Source: Bosea sp. AS-1 (GTDB taxonomy: Bacteria; Pseudomonadota; Alphaproteobacteria; Rhizobiales; Beijerinckiaceae). Taken from it: a stretch of DNA of 64,000 nt. Both the position numbers and the translations under genes were made by a program. Location: the NCBI RefSeq assembly GCF_002220095.1, contig NZ_CP022372.1, positions 3,568,501 through 3,632,500 of the forward strand, given 5' to 3'. Of this stretch, positions 18,537 through 27,117 are shown in pieces; the first letter of the stretch is position 1; every line of letters begins with the position of its first letter. The notes beneath the pieces were generated by a model. That model was not told the DNA's origin. It was given only the letters and a program-made list of their open reading frames with translations, and made no database searches.

Positions 18537-19599
18537 CGCTGCGCCTCGCCGTCGTGCGCGTGACATGGACGACCGCCATCGCGAGCACCGCGAAGGCCAG
18601 CGCCTGATGTGCGAGACCGGCCCAGAGCGGCACGACCAGCAGCAGCGTGGCGATGCCGAGCACGGCCTGCGTCGTCACGATGCCGGCGATGGCCGTCGCG
18701 CGCCTGGTCGCGCTGGCCTGCAGCGCCGAACGCTTCAACCTCCAGAGCTGCCAAAGCGCGGCAGCGAGCAGGACATAGGCGCCAAGCCGGTGGTTGAACT
18801 GCACCAGCGCGACATTGTCGACGAAGTTTTCCCAGAATGGCTGCTGCGCGAAAAGCAGCGAACCCGGAGGAACTACTGCCCCATCCATCAAGGGCCAAGT
18901 GTTGAAGGTGAAGCCCGCTTTCGAGCCGGCAACGAGTCCGCCGAGGGCGATCTGGACGAAGGTCAGCACCAGCAGCAGCCAGGCCATGGCCGGGCTTCCG
19001 GCGGTCTCGGGACGGCGCAGCGGCGTCAGCCAGGTCGCGAAGGCAACGACGGAGGCGAAGAACAAGCCGGCGAAGGTCAGGTGCAGCGTCAGCTTTACCG
19101 GCGCGACGGCGACCATGCCGGGCTCGAGGCCCGAAGCCACCATGATCCAGCCGATCGCCCCCTGCAGGCCGAGGAGAAGCCCCATCCCGAACAGGGTGGC
19201 GATCTGGCGGCCCGGCAGCAGTCGACGCAGGGCCACGACAAGGAAACCAGCGAGGAAGACAAGCCCGATGAAGCGGCCGAGCTGGCGATGGCCCCACTCC
19301 CACCAATAGATGAACTGGAATTCGCCGAGACTCATGCCGTTGTTGAGGATCTGGTACTGCGGACTCCCCTGGTATTTGGCGAATTCCTCGGCCCAGGCCG
19401 CGGCCGAAAGCGGCGGCATGGCACCGGTGATCGGCTTCCATTCGGTGATCGAGAGGCCTGAGCCGGTGAGCCGCGTCGCACCGCCGACGACGACCATCAG
19501 GAAGACGAGGCCCGCCACCGTCCAGAGCCAGCGGCGGATGCCGGCATGGTTCGCGGTCAGGACCGGCGCGCCGGCCGGCTGGTTCAGGGCAATGCTCAC
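18526..19599 (-). CDS. ctaA: Heme A synthase (COX15/CtaA)
   Basis: Converts heme O to heme A for cytochrome c oxidase, in the inner membrane. The 357-residue protein has eight hydrophobic helices and the COX15 signatures GGATRLTGSGLSITEWKPITG, YWWEWGHRQLGR (heme His), QGAIGWIMVASGL, LHLTFAG and a C-terminal QFNHRLGAY and LAHQALA. A GTG at 19599 is the likely start; an upstream ATG at 19707 would add 36 residues that are encoded by an intergenic repeat rather than by conserved protein sequence. Confidence 0.93.
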   Translation of the reverse strand: MSIALNQPAGAPVLTANHAGIRRWLWTVAGLVFLMVVVGGATRLTGSGLSITEWKPITGAMPPLSAAAWAEEFAKYQGSPQYQILNNGMSLGEFQFIYWWEWGHRQLGRFIGLVFLAGFLVVALRRLLPGRQIATLFGMGLLLGLQGAIGWIMVASGLEPGMVAVAPVKLTLHLTFAGLFFASVVAFATWLTPLRRPETAGSPAMAWLLLVLTFVQIALGGLVAGSKAGFTFNTWPLMDGAVVPPGSLLFAQQPFWENFVDNVALVQFNHRLGAYVLLAAALWQLWRLKRSALQASATRRATAIAGIVTTQAVLGIATLLLVVPLWAGLAHQALAFAVLAMAVVHVTRTTARRSDVV

Positions 19600-19654
19600 G
19601 CGGCAGACCTTTGGAAGCGGGGGCGCTTCACAAGCGCGGTCGGCGGTGACATAG

Positions 19655-19712
19655 CGCGAGGGAAGCAGGTTCTCGTCGCAAAAATGGTGCCCACTTTTGC
19701 CGAACATGCTTT
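19655..19712. repeat. Dispersed intergenic repeat typical of Hyphomicrobiales
   Basis: The stretch around AAAATGGTGCCCACTTTTGC followed by CGAACATGC resembles a dispersed intergenic element known from many genomes of this order, usually written as a run like AAACCGGTTCCCACTTTT plus GCATG. Only one copy is seen here. It lies upstream of ctaA and would be wrongly translated as an N-terminal extension of CtaA. Recognition is from memory of the consensus, not from a search. Confidence 0.5.
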
Positions 19713-19795
19713 AGACCCGTCGCGGCAGCGCGACAATGACCGCATTGCCGCAGCAGCGGCCCAACCAGACGCCATAACCGGCGGCAGAGAGCCCG

Positions 19796-20005
19796 ATGAA
19801 ACAACGCACGCGCAAGCTGGTCGGAACCGTGCTGATCCTGGTCTTCGTCTGCGTCTACGCGCTCGTCGCGATGGCGCTGGCGCAAGGGCGGATCACCGAG
19901 GCGCCGAAGCTCGTGCAGGGAATCGCTTATGTCGCGCTCGGTCTCGCCTGGGTCCTGCCGCTGCTGCCGCTGATCAAGTGGATGGAACGCAAAGACGGAA
20001 TTTGA
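19796..20005 (+). CDS. DUF2842 domain protein
   Basis: A 69-residue two-helix inner-membrane protein. KLVGTVLILVFVCVYALVAMALA (helix 1), then APKLVQGIAYVALGLAWVLPLLPLIKWM (helix 2) match DUF2842, a small alphaproteobacterial family of unknown role. It is divergent from ctaA across the repeat element. Confidence 0.85.
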   Translation: MKQRTRKLVGTVLILVFVCVYALVAMALAQGRITEAPKLVQGIAYVALGLAWVLPLLPLIKWMERKDGI

Positions 20006-20076
20006 CCTAACGTCACATCAGCCTATCCTGCGGCCCTGCAACCTGCGCCAAGCAGCCGAAACGGGGCAAGCGAGCG

Positions 20077-20967
20077 ATGGCGGCCGGCACCTACAGGATC
20101 AAAGCAGGAGATACGCTCTCCTCCATCGCCCGCTCGATCTATGGCGATGCAAGCGCCTGGCCCGCGATCGCAGCGGCCAACCGTCTTCCAAACCCCGACC
20201 TGATCTATGTCGGGACCCAGCTCGTGATACCGCCCCAGGCGACCGGATCGACGCAGCAGGGCCCAGCGAGCCCGCCCGTCAGATCGCCGGGCACACAGGC
20301 CACCCAACCGGCACGGCATGTGGCCTACCCGCCCGTCTCCTATGTCCTGGACCGGGATTTGATGGCCGCGACGATCCGCGGCAACGGCATGACGATCAAG
20401 GTCAAGCTGGTCGGGACGGTGAAGCTGGAGATCCAGAAACCGCTCCTGGAACTCAACTTCAGCTCGAACAAGGTATCGACGGCCGTCAAATCCGAATACG
20501 ATTCACGGCTGGTGCGAGCGACCGCCGATGTGAAGGTCAGCTACAGCGCCGTCGCCGGCAAGCTGGACCTCTCCTGCGGCCTCACCACCGCCTCGAAGGT
20601 CGGTGGCGAGATCATGCATCTTCAGCAGGCGAAATACGAACCTCCGAACAAGTTCGTCTATCGTTCCACGCCCAGGCCGGTCGAGGGAAAGCTCGGCGAC
20701 ATGCTGTTCCAGGGGACCATAGCCGCGGTGGTCGAAATCACCATGGACGCCCCCCGACCCGAAGCTATGCGGTTTCCGACGCGCCAGGCAGCGTTTGTCA
20801 TGAGCCCACAAAGCCAACAGGCCTTCCTGGTCGTGGCTGCGGTGCTCCTGATAGCCGCGACCTGCATCAGCGCCCCAATCACACTGGGTGCCGCGGCGAC
20901 CGCGGGCGTGGCTTCGTTCGTCCTCGTGAACTTCGCCACGGCCAAACGCGACATGGGTTATCTCTGA
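20077..20967 (+). CDS. LysM-domain protein without signal peptide, C-terminal membrane segment
   Basis: A 296-residue protein. The first 52 residues form a complete LysM motif (YRIKAGDTLSSIARSIYG...AIAAANRLPNPDLIYVGTQLVIP) directly at the N-terminus with no signal peptide. A Pro/Thr/Gln-rich linker (about 54-85) leads to an unrecognised domain (about 90-235), and then a hydrophobic segment near residues 245-282 (FLVVAAVLLIAATCIS and on). With this topology the LysM may stay cytoplasmic, or the protein may be exported in another way. LysM usually binds peptidoglycan or chitin-like glycans. It converges on, and overlaps by ten bases, the polysaccharide deacetylase gene. Confidence 0.75.
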   Translation: MAAGTYRIKAGDTLSSIARSIYGDASAWPAIAAANRLPNPDLIYVGTQLVIPPQATGSTQQGPASPPVRSPGTQATQPARHVAYPPVSYVLDRDLMAATIRGNGMTIKVKLVGTVKLEIQKPLLELNFSSNKVSTAVKSEYDSRLVRATADVKVSYSAVAGKLDLSCGLTTASKVGGEIMHLQQAKYEPPNKFVYRSTPRPVEGKLGDMLFQGTIAAVVEITMDAPRPEAMRFPTRQAAFVMSPQSQQAFLVVAAVLLIAATCISAPITLGAAATAGVASFVLVNFATAKRDMGYL

Positions 20968-22097
20968 GGCGCTGCCGCCCAGCGAAGATGGCGTGACGAT
21001 GCCTCTGATTGTTCGCCGCCGGCCTGTCCCAGGGTTGAGGCGATGCGCCAGGATTGCTCCGCCCGCCCCCGGTTCCTCAGCCAGAACGGCAGGCCGGACA
21101 GCAACGCCCGCAACGCCGCCTCATTCTGGTGCAGGCCGTTGAGCGAAACGCGCGGCAGGGCGTGAAGATGGTCGGCATGTTCCGCGACAAGGTGGCCCGG
21201 CCGGGTCGTGACCGCGCTTGCGAAGCCCGCCTCCCGCACCAGCGCGAATTCCCGCGCCCCAGCCGAGCCGGGATCGCCGACCGGATAGGCGAAATGTCTG
21301 ATCGGCAGGCCGAGCTCGGCTTCGAGCCGCGATTGGCTCTCGACGATCTCTCGCCGTGCCGCCTCGATATCGTGCTTCGCCAGCATCGGATGCGTCAGCG
21401 TATGGGCACCGATGCTGACGCCCGGCGCGCCCGAAAGCGCGCGCAAGGTTTCCCAGGGCAGGCAGTCGCGCTCGACCAGCGCGACGGGATCGACGCCCGC
21501 CTGTCGCGCCAAATCCGAAATCGCTGACAGCAGAATCGCTTCCGGCCCCTTGCGCAGGCGCCAGTAGAGCCTGGAGAAAGCGTGATCCTTTTCGGCATCG
21601 GTTTCCGTACGCGCCGTGAAGCGGCCGTCCGGCAAGACCAGATCGAGCCGCGGCAGGGCGCGGATCGCTTCCTCCAGCTCCAGCCACCAGAGCCGGGCGG
21701 TGCGGTCGGCGAAGCCGGGCGTGACGAACAGCGTCCAGGGCGCGCCATGCTTGGCCAGAACCGGCCAAGCATGCTCGACATTGTCGCGATAACCGTCGTC
21801 GAAGGTCAGCGCGACGAAGAAGCGTCCGCGCTTCGGGCTTTGCAGCCGGGCGATCGCGTCGTCGAGCGAAACCAGGTCATAGCCCTCGGCACGGATCAGG
21901 CCGAGTGCGGCGTCGAGGAAATTCGGCGTAAGGTCGAGCAGCGCATTGGGAGCGAAGCCATGCCGTTCCGCGGGGCGGACGTGATGCAGGGTGAGGATCA
22001 CCCCCCTGCCCTGCGCGAAGCCCCTGCTCCAGCGGTCGGCGCCGGTCGCCGCCATAATCCTGAATGCGGCCGCGATGGCCCTGTGACGCCCGTTCAT
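20958..22097 (-). CDS. NodB-type polysaccharide deacetylase
   Basis: A 379-residue carbohydrate esterase 4 (NodB homology) protein. The catalytic motif TFDDGYRDN (about residue 97) gives the general-base Asp and metal Asp, and GAHTLTHPML supplies the metal histidines. No signal peptide is evident; the N-terminal part GVILTLHHVRP resembles cytoplasmic or membrane-associated deacetylases of adhesin/holdfast loci. It is divergent from the acyltransferase gene and begins the polysaccharide locus. Likely role: partial de-N-acetylation of an exported polysaccharide, which increases its adhesion. Confidence 0.88.
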   Translation of the reverse strand: MNGRHRAIAAAFRIMAATGADRWSRGFAQGRGVILTLHHVRPAERHGFAPNALLDLTPNFLDAALGLIRAEGYDLVSLDDAIARLQSPKRGRFFVALTFDDGYRDNVEHAWPVLAKHGAPWTLFVTPGFADRTARLWWLELEEAIRALPRLDLVLPDGRFTARTETDAEKDHAFSRLYWRLRKGPEAILLSAISDLARQAGVDPVALVERDCLPWETLRALSGAPGVSIGAHTLTHPMLAKHDIEAARREIVESQSRLEAELGLPIRHFAYPVGDPGSAGAREFALVREAGFASAVTTRPGHLVAEHADHLHALPRVSLNGLHQNEAALRALLSGLPFWLRNRGRAEQSWRIASTLGQAGGEQSEASSRHLRWAAAPQR

Positions 22098-22226
22098 CGT
22101 CTATCCGTGCAACCGCCCGCTAACGCTATCGCGCGATCATGCCGCCAGCCAGGCGATCTTGACCGATCCGTTCACAATGCCGGGTTAAGGAGGAGCCGTC
22201 CTGTCCCGCTCGCGAGGCGAAGGCGC

Positions 22227-23453
22227 ATGTCGGCCTCTCCACCCATCCCGTTGCACCGGCCCGCCGGCGAGACCAGCTATGTCGGCATGGCGCGCCGCTG
22301 GGCCTCGATCGCGATCGAGACGGACATCGCCGCGATCGAGGCCGAATGGCGCGCCTTCGAGGCGCAGGCACTGGTCACGCCCTATCAGGCCTATGGCTGG
22401 GTCCGCCCCTTCGTCGAAACGGTCGGCGCCACGCAGGGCATGGTGTTCCGCTACGCGCTGCTGCGGGATGGTGAAGGCATGCTCTGCGCGTTGCTGCCAC
22501 TGGTCATTACCCGGCGCAGCGGGATTCGCTTCGCCGAGATCATCGGCGGCAAGCACGCCAACTACCATATGGGTCTCTATGCACCGGACTTCGCCGCCGG
22601 GCTCGATGCCGACGCGGCCGCGCTGATGCTCGCCGAGGTCGGACGAGCCATCGGTGGACTCGATGCGCTGATCTTCGTGAACCAGCCAACACAATGGCAG
22701 GGTGTCGCCAACCCCGCAGCCCTGCTCGCGGCTGGTCCGAGCCCGAGCCGCGCCTACAAGCTGGCGCTGATCGCAGGAGACGGCGAGGCGACGCTGAAGC
22801 GCTCCATGAGCAGCCACGCCCGCAAGAAGCTCAAGAACAAGCGCAGCCGCTTCGCCGATTTCGGACCGTCCACTCTGGTGCGTGCCCGCACGCCGGCCGA
22901 GATCGCGCGTGCGGTCGGTGCCTTCCTGGCGCAGAAGGCGGCGCGCTTCCGCGAGATGGGGGTGCCCGACCCCTTCGCCGATCCCGCCATGCGGGCTTTC
23001 CTTACGAAGGCGGCGGCCGGCGACGGAGCCGAACGACCGGCCATCGAGCTCTACACGCTCGAGCTGGAGGATGCCTGCGTCGCGACCTATGTCGGCGCCG
23101 TTCAGGGAGGTCGTTTCTCCGGCATGGCGACCTCCTTCGACATGGCGAGCGAGACCGTCAAGACCAGCCCCGGGGAACTGCTGCTGGCCGATCTGATCCG
23201 CCTGAAATGTGACGAGGGCTTCTCGATCTTCGACCTGGGTGTCGGCGAGGCTCGCTACAAGACGAGCTTCTGCGACGATCACGACGACCTCGTCGACAGC
23301 TTCCTGTCATTGACCCTGAAGGGGCGGCTGTTCGCCAAGGTCGCGCAGTCGAAGCGAGAGCTGAAGCGGCGCATCAAAAGCTCGCCCGCGGCACTGCGAC
23401 TGGCGCAACGCGCCTCCGGCTGGCTACGGCGGCGGGGGCCATCTGAAGAATAG
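22227..23453 (+). CDS. GNAT/FemAB-like acyltransferase (BioF2-like domain)
   Basis: A 408-residue protein of the Acetyltransf_6 (BioF2-like, FemAB-type) family. The C-terminal GNAT half includes SSHARKKLKNKRSRFADFG, ELYTLELEDACVATYVGAV, SGMATSFD and DLGVGEARYKTSFCDD, with YK reminiscent of the family. The ATG at 22227 starts MSASPPIPLHRP; the upstream open frame is antisense to the deacetylase. It is divergent from the deacetylase and convergent with the copolymerase. Inferred role: acylation of a polysaccharide or its lipid-linked precursor, as for HfsK in holdfast synthesis. Confidence 0.8.
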   Translation: MSASPPIPLHRPAGETSYVGMARRWASIAIETDIAAIEAEWRAFEAQALVTPYQAYGWVRPFVETVGATQGMVFRYALLRDGEGMLCALLPLVITRRSGIRFAEIIGGKHANYHMGLYAPDFAAGLDADAAALMLAEVGRAIGGLDALIFVNQPTQWQGVANPAALLAAGPSPSRAYKLALIAGDGEATLKRSMSSHARKKLKNKRSRFADFGPSTLVRARTPAEIARAVGAFLAQKAARFREMGVPDPFADPAMRAFLTKAAAGDGAERPAIELYTLELEDACVATYVGAVQGGRFSGMATSFDMASETVKTSPGELLLADLIRLKCDEGFSIFDLGVGEARYKTSFCDDHDDLVDSFLSLTLKGRLFAKVAQSKRELKRRIKSSPAALRLAQRASGWLRRRGPSEE

Positions 23454-23478
23454 CGCCCGCTCACCACGATCATCGGCC

Positions 23479-25641
23479 TCAGACCTCCGCCGGCACGTCC
23501 TGCTGCGGCATGCGCGCCATCGGAGCGGGGCGCTCGGCGTCGAGCACGAGTGAAACCGGCGCCTTGACCAGCTCGCTGAGGCGGTAGGCCGCCTCCAGCG
23601 CATGGCCGTTGCCGGGCTGCCCGCTCATCACGAGGCCGCCCTGAGCCCGGCGTGCGACCGGGTCCAGCATCGCGCTGTCGTCGTTGGAGGCGGCCGCGAC
23701 CAGCACCCAGTCATAGGTCTCGCAAAGAGCTTCGAGCGCGACGTCGATGAGATCGGGGGCTGCGAACACCGCTTCGCGTCCGGCCCGACCGGGGCCGATG
23801 CTATGCAGGCGCGAGCCCGCCTCACGCATGATGATGTCGGAGAACAGCGCCTCGCCGGCCAGCAGCTCCGAGAAGCCCGGCTCGCCGTGCTCGTCGTCCC
23901 GAGCGAGGTCGACGAGGATGCAGCGGCAGCGCTGTGCCAGCAATTCGGCGAGTTCGCGCGGCCGGGCAGCGCCCTCGCCGCCGCCGTCCAGCACCAGTAC
24001 GATCGGCGCCAGGCCGCGCGGCGCCTCCTCGGTGCGCTCGGCGAGCGCAGCCAGCGTCTCCTCCGGATGCTCGAGGTCGAGCCTGATCTGACCGAGGCGA
24101 CCGGCGTGGGTCAGCAGGCCGGCGACGGAATCGCGGCGCGGCGTCTCGGGCGTCGGGCCGTCTGCCCTGGTCTCTTCCTCCTCGCCGACCGAGACCCAAC
24201 GCGGCCCGCGCGGCGCCTGCGGCAGCGGGCGCGACTGACCGTTCAGCAATTCCCGCGTGACGATCGTCGCCAGCGCGATCAGGAAGGTCGCGAGGGTCGA
24301 GACCAGGACGATCGGCAGCTTCTTCGGGAAAGAGGGATCGGTCGGCTCGACGGCGCGCGAGATGATGCGCGCATCGGCCGGCGCACCATTCAAGGTGTCA
24401 CGCGCGGCGGCCTCGCGATAGCGCTGCATGTACTGCTCGAGCTGCTCGCGCAGGGTGCGGGCGTCGAGTTCCAGCGCACGCAGCTGCACCTCGCTGTCAT
24501 TGGCCGTGGCGACGTTCTTCTTCTGGCCATCGAGCGCGGCCTGGAAGCTCTCGACCCGCTGGCCGGCGATCTTGGCCTCGTTCTCCAGCGTCCGGACGGT
24601 ACGCTCCGCAGCGGCACGCAGCTGTCCTTCGAGGTCGGCGAGCTGGGCGTTCAGCTCCTTGATGCGGGGATGGCCAGGCAGGAGGCTGCGCGATTCCGCG
24701 GCGATCTGGGCACGCAAGTTGACGCGCTGCTCGATCAGCCTGCGCACCAGCTCGTTGTTGGCGACATCCGGGATCTCGAAGGTGCGACCCTGCTTGATCG
24801 CATCGCGGATCAGCCCGGCCTTGGCCTGAGCATCGGCCTGCTGGCTGCGCGCGGCCGAAAGCTGCGTCGAGAGATCGGAGAGCTGCTGCGACGTGATGCT
24901 GGTGTTGTTCGGGCCGGCGAAGAGACCGTGCGTGGCGCGGAAGGTCTCGACCTTGGCATCGGCCTCGGCCACGCGTTTGCGCAGGGGTTCGATCGTCGTC
25001 GAAAGCCAGGCGGAGGCACTGCGGGCGTTGTCCTGCTTCGCCGCTTCCTGGAATTCGAGATAGGTCTCAGCGATGGTGTTGGCGGCCTTGGCGGCGAGCG
25101 CCCGGTCCTGCGAGGTGAACTCGATCGCGACGATGCGCGAGCGCGCCACGGGATAGACCAAGAGCCGGTCGAAATATTTCTCCAGCACCCGCTCTTCCGG
25201 CGAGCGATCGGCCGGGTGGCTGCCAAGCCCGATCATCACCGCGACCTTGCGCAGCGCGCCGAGCGCACCCGCACCGGAATCAAATTCAGGATTGCCGACG
25301 AGACCGATGCGCTTGATCGCCTCACGCGCCAGATCGCGCGACATGATGACCTGCACCTGGCTCTGCACGGCCTCGGCGTCGAACTGGCCGGAGGTATCCT
25401 GCGACGACTGCCCCGGCAGAGCATAGAAGCCGCTGCGGCTTTCGAGGAGCAGGCGCGCCTCGCCCGTGTAACGGGGCGTCACGACATTGACGGCAAGGAC
25501 CGACAGGCCGAGCGCAGCCAGGGTCGGCACGACGATCCAGGCTTTCCGGCGCTTGATCGCCGCCCAGAGTGCAGCGAGGTCGAGCATGTCGCCACGGCTC
25601 TCGCCGCTACCCCGCGCTTCAGTCCCAGCTTCAGCGGTCAT
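23479..25641 (-). CDS. Wzz-type polysaccharide copolymerase with degenerate BY-kinase domain
   Basis: A 720-residue inner-membrane protein that controls chain length and export. Helix 1 (AWIVVPTLAALGLSVLAVNVV) and helix 2 (IVLVSTLATFLIALATIV, about residue 435) flank a large periplasmic coiled-coil Wzz/GNVR region. A C-terminal P-loop-like domain follows, but the Walker A site reads LDGGGEGAARPREL with no GK[ST], and the Walker A' segment is CILVDLARDD; no C-terminal tyrosine cluster is present. So kinase activity is unlikely. The ATG at 25641 is preferred to a TTG 19 codons upstream. Convergent with the acyltransferase. Confidence 0.88.
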   Translation of the reverse strand: MTAEAGTEARGSGESRGDMLDLAALWAAIKRRKAWIVVPTLAALGLSVLAVNVVTPRYTGEARLLLESRSGFYALPGQSSQDTSGQFDAEAVQSQVQVIMSRDLAREAIKRIGLVGNPEFDSGAGALGALRKVAVMIGLGSHPADRSPEERVLEKYFDRLLVYPVARSRIVAIEFTSQDRALAAKAANTIAETYLEFQEAAKQDNARSASAWLSTTIEPLRKRVAEADAKVETFRATHGLFAGPNNTSITSQQLSDLSTQLSAARSQQADAQAKAGLIRDAIKQGRTFEIPDVANNELVRRLIEQRVNLRAQIAAESRSLLPGHPRIKELNAQLADLEGQLRAAAERTVRTLENEAKIAGQRVESFQAALDGQKKNVATANDSEVQLRALELDARTLREQLEQYMQRYREAAARDTLNGAPADARIISRAVEPTDPSFPKKLPIVLVSTLATFLIALATIVTRELLNGQSRPLPQAPRGPRWVSVGEEEETRADGPTPETPRRDSVAGLLTHAGRLGQIRLDLEHPEETLAALAERTEEAPRGLAPIVLVLDGGGEGAARPRELAELLAQRCRCILVDLARDDEHGEPGFSELLAGEALFSDIIMREAGSRLHSIGPGRAGREAVFAAPDLIDVALEALCETYDWVLVAAASNDDSAMLDPVARRAQGGLVMSGQPGNGHALEAAYRLSELVKAPVSLVLDAERPAPMARMPQQDVPAEV

Positions 25642-25821
25642 GACCCACCCATGTGACGCAGAACTCTCGCATTCCCGGAGGAATGCCGCGTCATTCAAGG
25701 CTCGGTAAGGTTATTGTCCGGTAAATGCCGGGCGCCCGGGCGCCAAAAACGTTCATTTTCCTTTCGTAGGGATCGACTCGGCGTGGACCGGCAAAATCGA
25801 GACGGGCGGCCTCCGGACATG

Positions 25822-25848
25822 AAAAAGGCCCGGCTGCCAGGCCGGGCC
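25822..25848 (-). terminator. Rho-independent terminator of the DUF3617 gene
   Basis: On the minus strand GGCCCGGCC / (loop TGGCA) / GCCGGGCC followed by T5, 23 bases after the DUF3617 stop codon, separating it from the copolymerase gene downstream. Confidence 0.85.
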
Positions 25849-25870
25849 GCGACGACGGTGAGACTCCTGC

Positions 25871-26356
25871 TTATTGCTTGGGAGCAGTCTGCGGCATCGA
25901 GATGACCTTGCCGTCCGGCATGATGATGTCGCCGGGTTTCTGGCCCGCAGCGCATTCGCCGAGCCGCTTGGCTTCCACCACCAGCTTGCGTTCCACGGGC
26001 GTCGGCTGACCGGGCATGCCGGTGAGCTTGGTCGTGCCTTCGGTGCGGACCGAAGTCTGGAAATCGCCGGTGACGACGCTACTGCCGGAGGCCTTGATCG
26101 GCCCCATCGCACATTCAGTCTCGACGGCGTAGCCGGTCGCCGTCTTGGTCACCAGCATCTTGGAGCAAGTGCCACCCGCCATGCTGCCGACCAGCGCGCG
26201 ATCGGTGTCGGGGCCGACGCATTGCTTGGCGACCACCTCGCCCTGCTCGCCGACGGACTTGGATTCCCAAAGGCCGGGCTTGCGCTGAGGCAGTTCCTCC
26301 GCGAATGCCGGGCAGGACATCAGGAGCGCGATCGCGGCAAGGGCTGCAGACTTCAT
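25871..26356 (-). CDS. DUF3617 domain protein, secreted
   Basis: A 161-residue periplasmic protein. The ATG at 26356 has a GAGGAGAT site eight bases before and a signal peptide (MKSAALAAIALLMSCPAFA, cleavage before EELP). The mature part starts PQRKPGLWESKS, the DUF3617 hallmark, and has cysteine pairs in KQCVG, GTCSK, ECAMG and GECAAG. Function of the family unknown. It is divergent from the Wza-like gene, so it may be an unrelated gene within the polysaccharide locus. Confidence 0.85.
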   Translation of the reverse strand: MKSAALAAIALLMSCPAFAEELPQRKPGLWESKSVGEQGEVVAKQCVGPDTDRALVGSMAGGTCSKMLVTKTATGYAVETECAMGPIKASGSSVVTGDFQTSVRTEGTTKLTGMPGQPTPVERKLVVEAKRLGECAAGQKPGDIIMPDGKVISMPQTAPKQ

Positions 26357-26536
26357 TGCTGATCTCCTCGCGGGAATCATTCGAACTGGAGAGCGGAGAC
26401 AAGGCCAGCGGGGCGGCCATAATAAGGCGTGGCGCACCAGAGCCCTCGCCGCAACACGCCACCGAAAGGCGCAACGGAAGCCTTTGTTAACCATATCGCC
26501 CTAAAGCTCTGCGCGAGTTTTCACGGGTAGCCAGTG

Positions 26537-27097
26537 ATGAGTCGACGCCTCGCCTCCCTCGCCTTGGCCGCCGCCATGACGGCGGGCGCATGCGCGCCCC
26601 AGTACCAGGCGGCGGACTATGCGATCGCCCAACCTGAGGGCGCCTATCGGCTCGCCAGCGGCGACAAGCTGCGGATCATCGTCTTCGGCCAGGACAACCT
26701 GTCGAACATTTACGCCGTGGACGGCTCGGGCCGGATCTCGATGCCGCTCGTCAATACGGTCATGGCTCAGGGCCGCACCACCCAGCAGCTCGCACGCGAG
26801 ATCGAGGCCAAGCTGCGCGGCGGCTATCTGCGCGAGCCCAAGGTTTCCGTCGAGGTCGACACCTACAGGCCGTTCTTCGTCCTCGGCGAGGTGACGAACT
26901 CCGGCCAGTTTCCCTTCGTCAGCGGCATGACGGTGCAGACCGCCGTCGCCATCGCCGGCGGCTTCACGCCGCGCGGCCAGCGCAATTCGGCGGAGATCAC
27001 GCGCCAGATCGACGGCCAGACCGTCACGGCCTCGGTCCCGATCACCTATCCGGTCCAGCCCGGCGACACCATCGTCATCAAGGAACGCTGGTTCTGA
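26537..27097 (+). CDS. Wza-like polysaccharide export lipoprotein
   Basis: Outer-membrane or periplasmic export component, 186 residues. A signal with a lipobox-like end (AAAMTAGAC) is followed by the poly-export domain (YRLASGDKLRIIVFGQDNLSN...GRISMPLVNTV) and one SLBB domain (RPFFVLGEVTNSGQFPF...GFTPRGQRNS). It is half the length of E. coli Wza and lacks the C-terminal outer-membrane helix, which is normal for HfsD/ExoF-type proteins. Start ATG 26537. Twenty bases before the glycosyltransferase, so an operon. Confidence 0.92.
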   Translation: MSRRLASLALAAAMTAGACAPQYQAADYAIAQPEGAYRLASGDKLRIIVFGQDNLSNIYAVDGSGRISMPLVNTVMAQGRTTQQLAREIEAKLRGGYLREPKVSVEVDTYRPFFVLGEVTNSGQFPFVSGMTVQTAVAIAGGFTPRGQRNSAEITRQIDGQTVTASVPITYPVQPGDTIVIKERWF

Positions 27098-27117
27098 CAC
27101 CGGCGCCCGGCCCTGCC

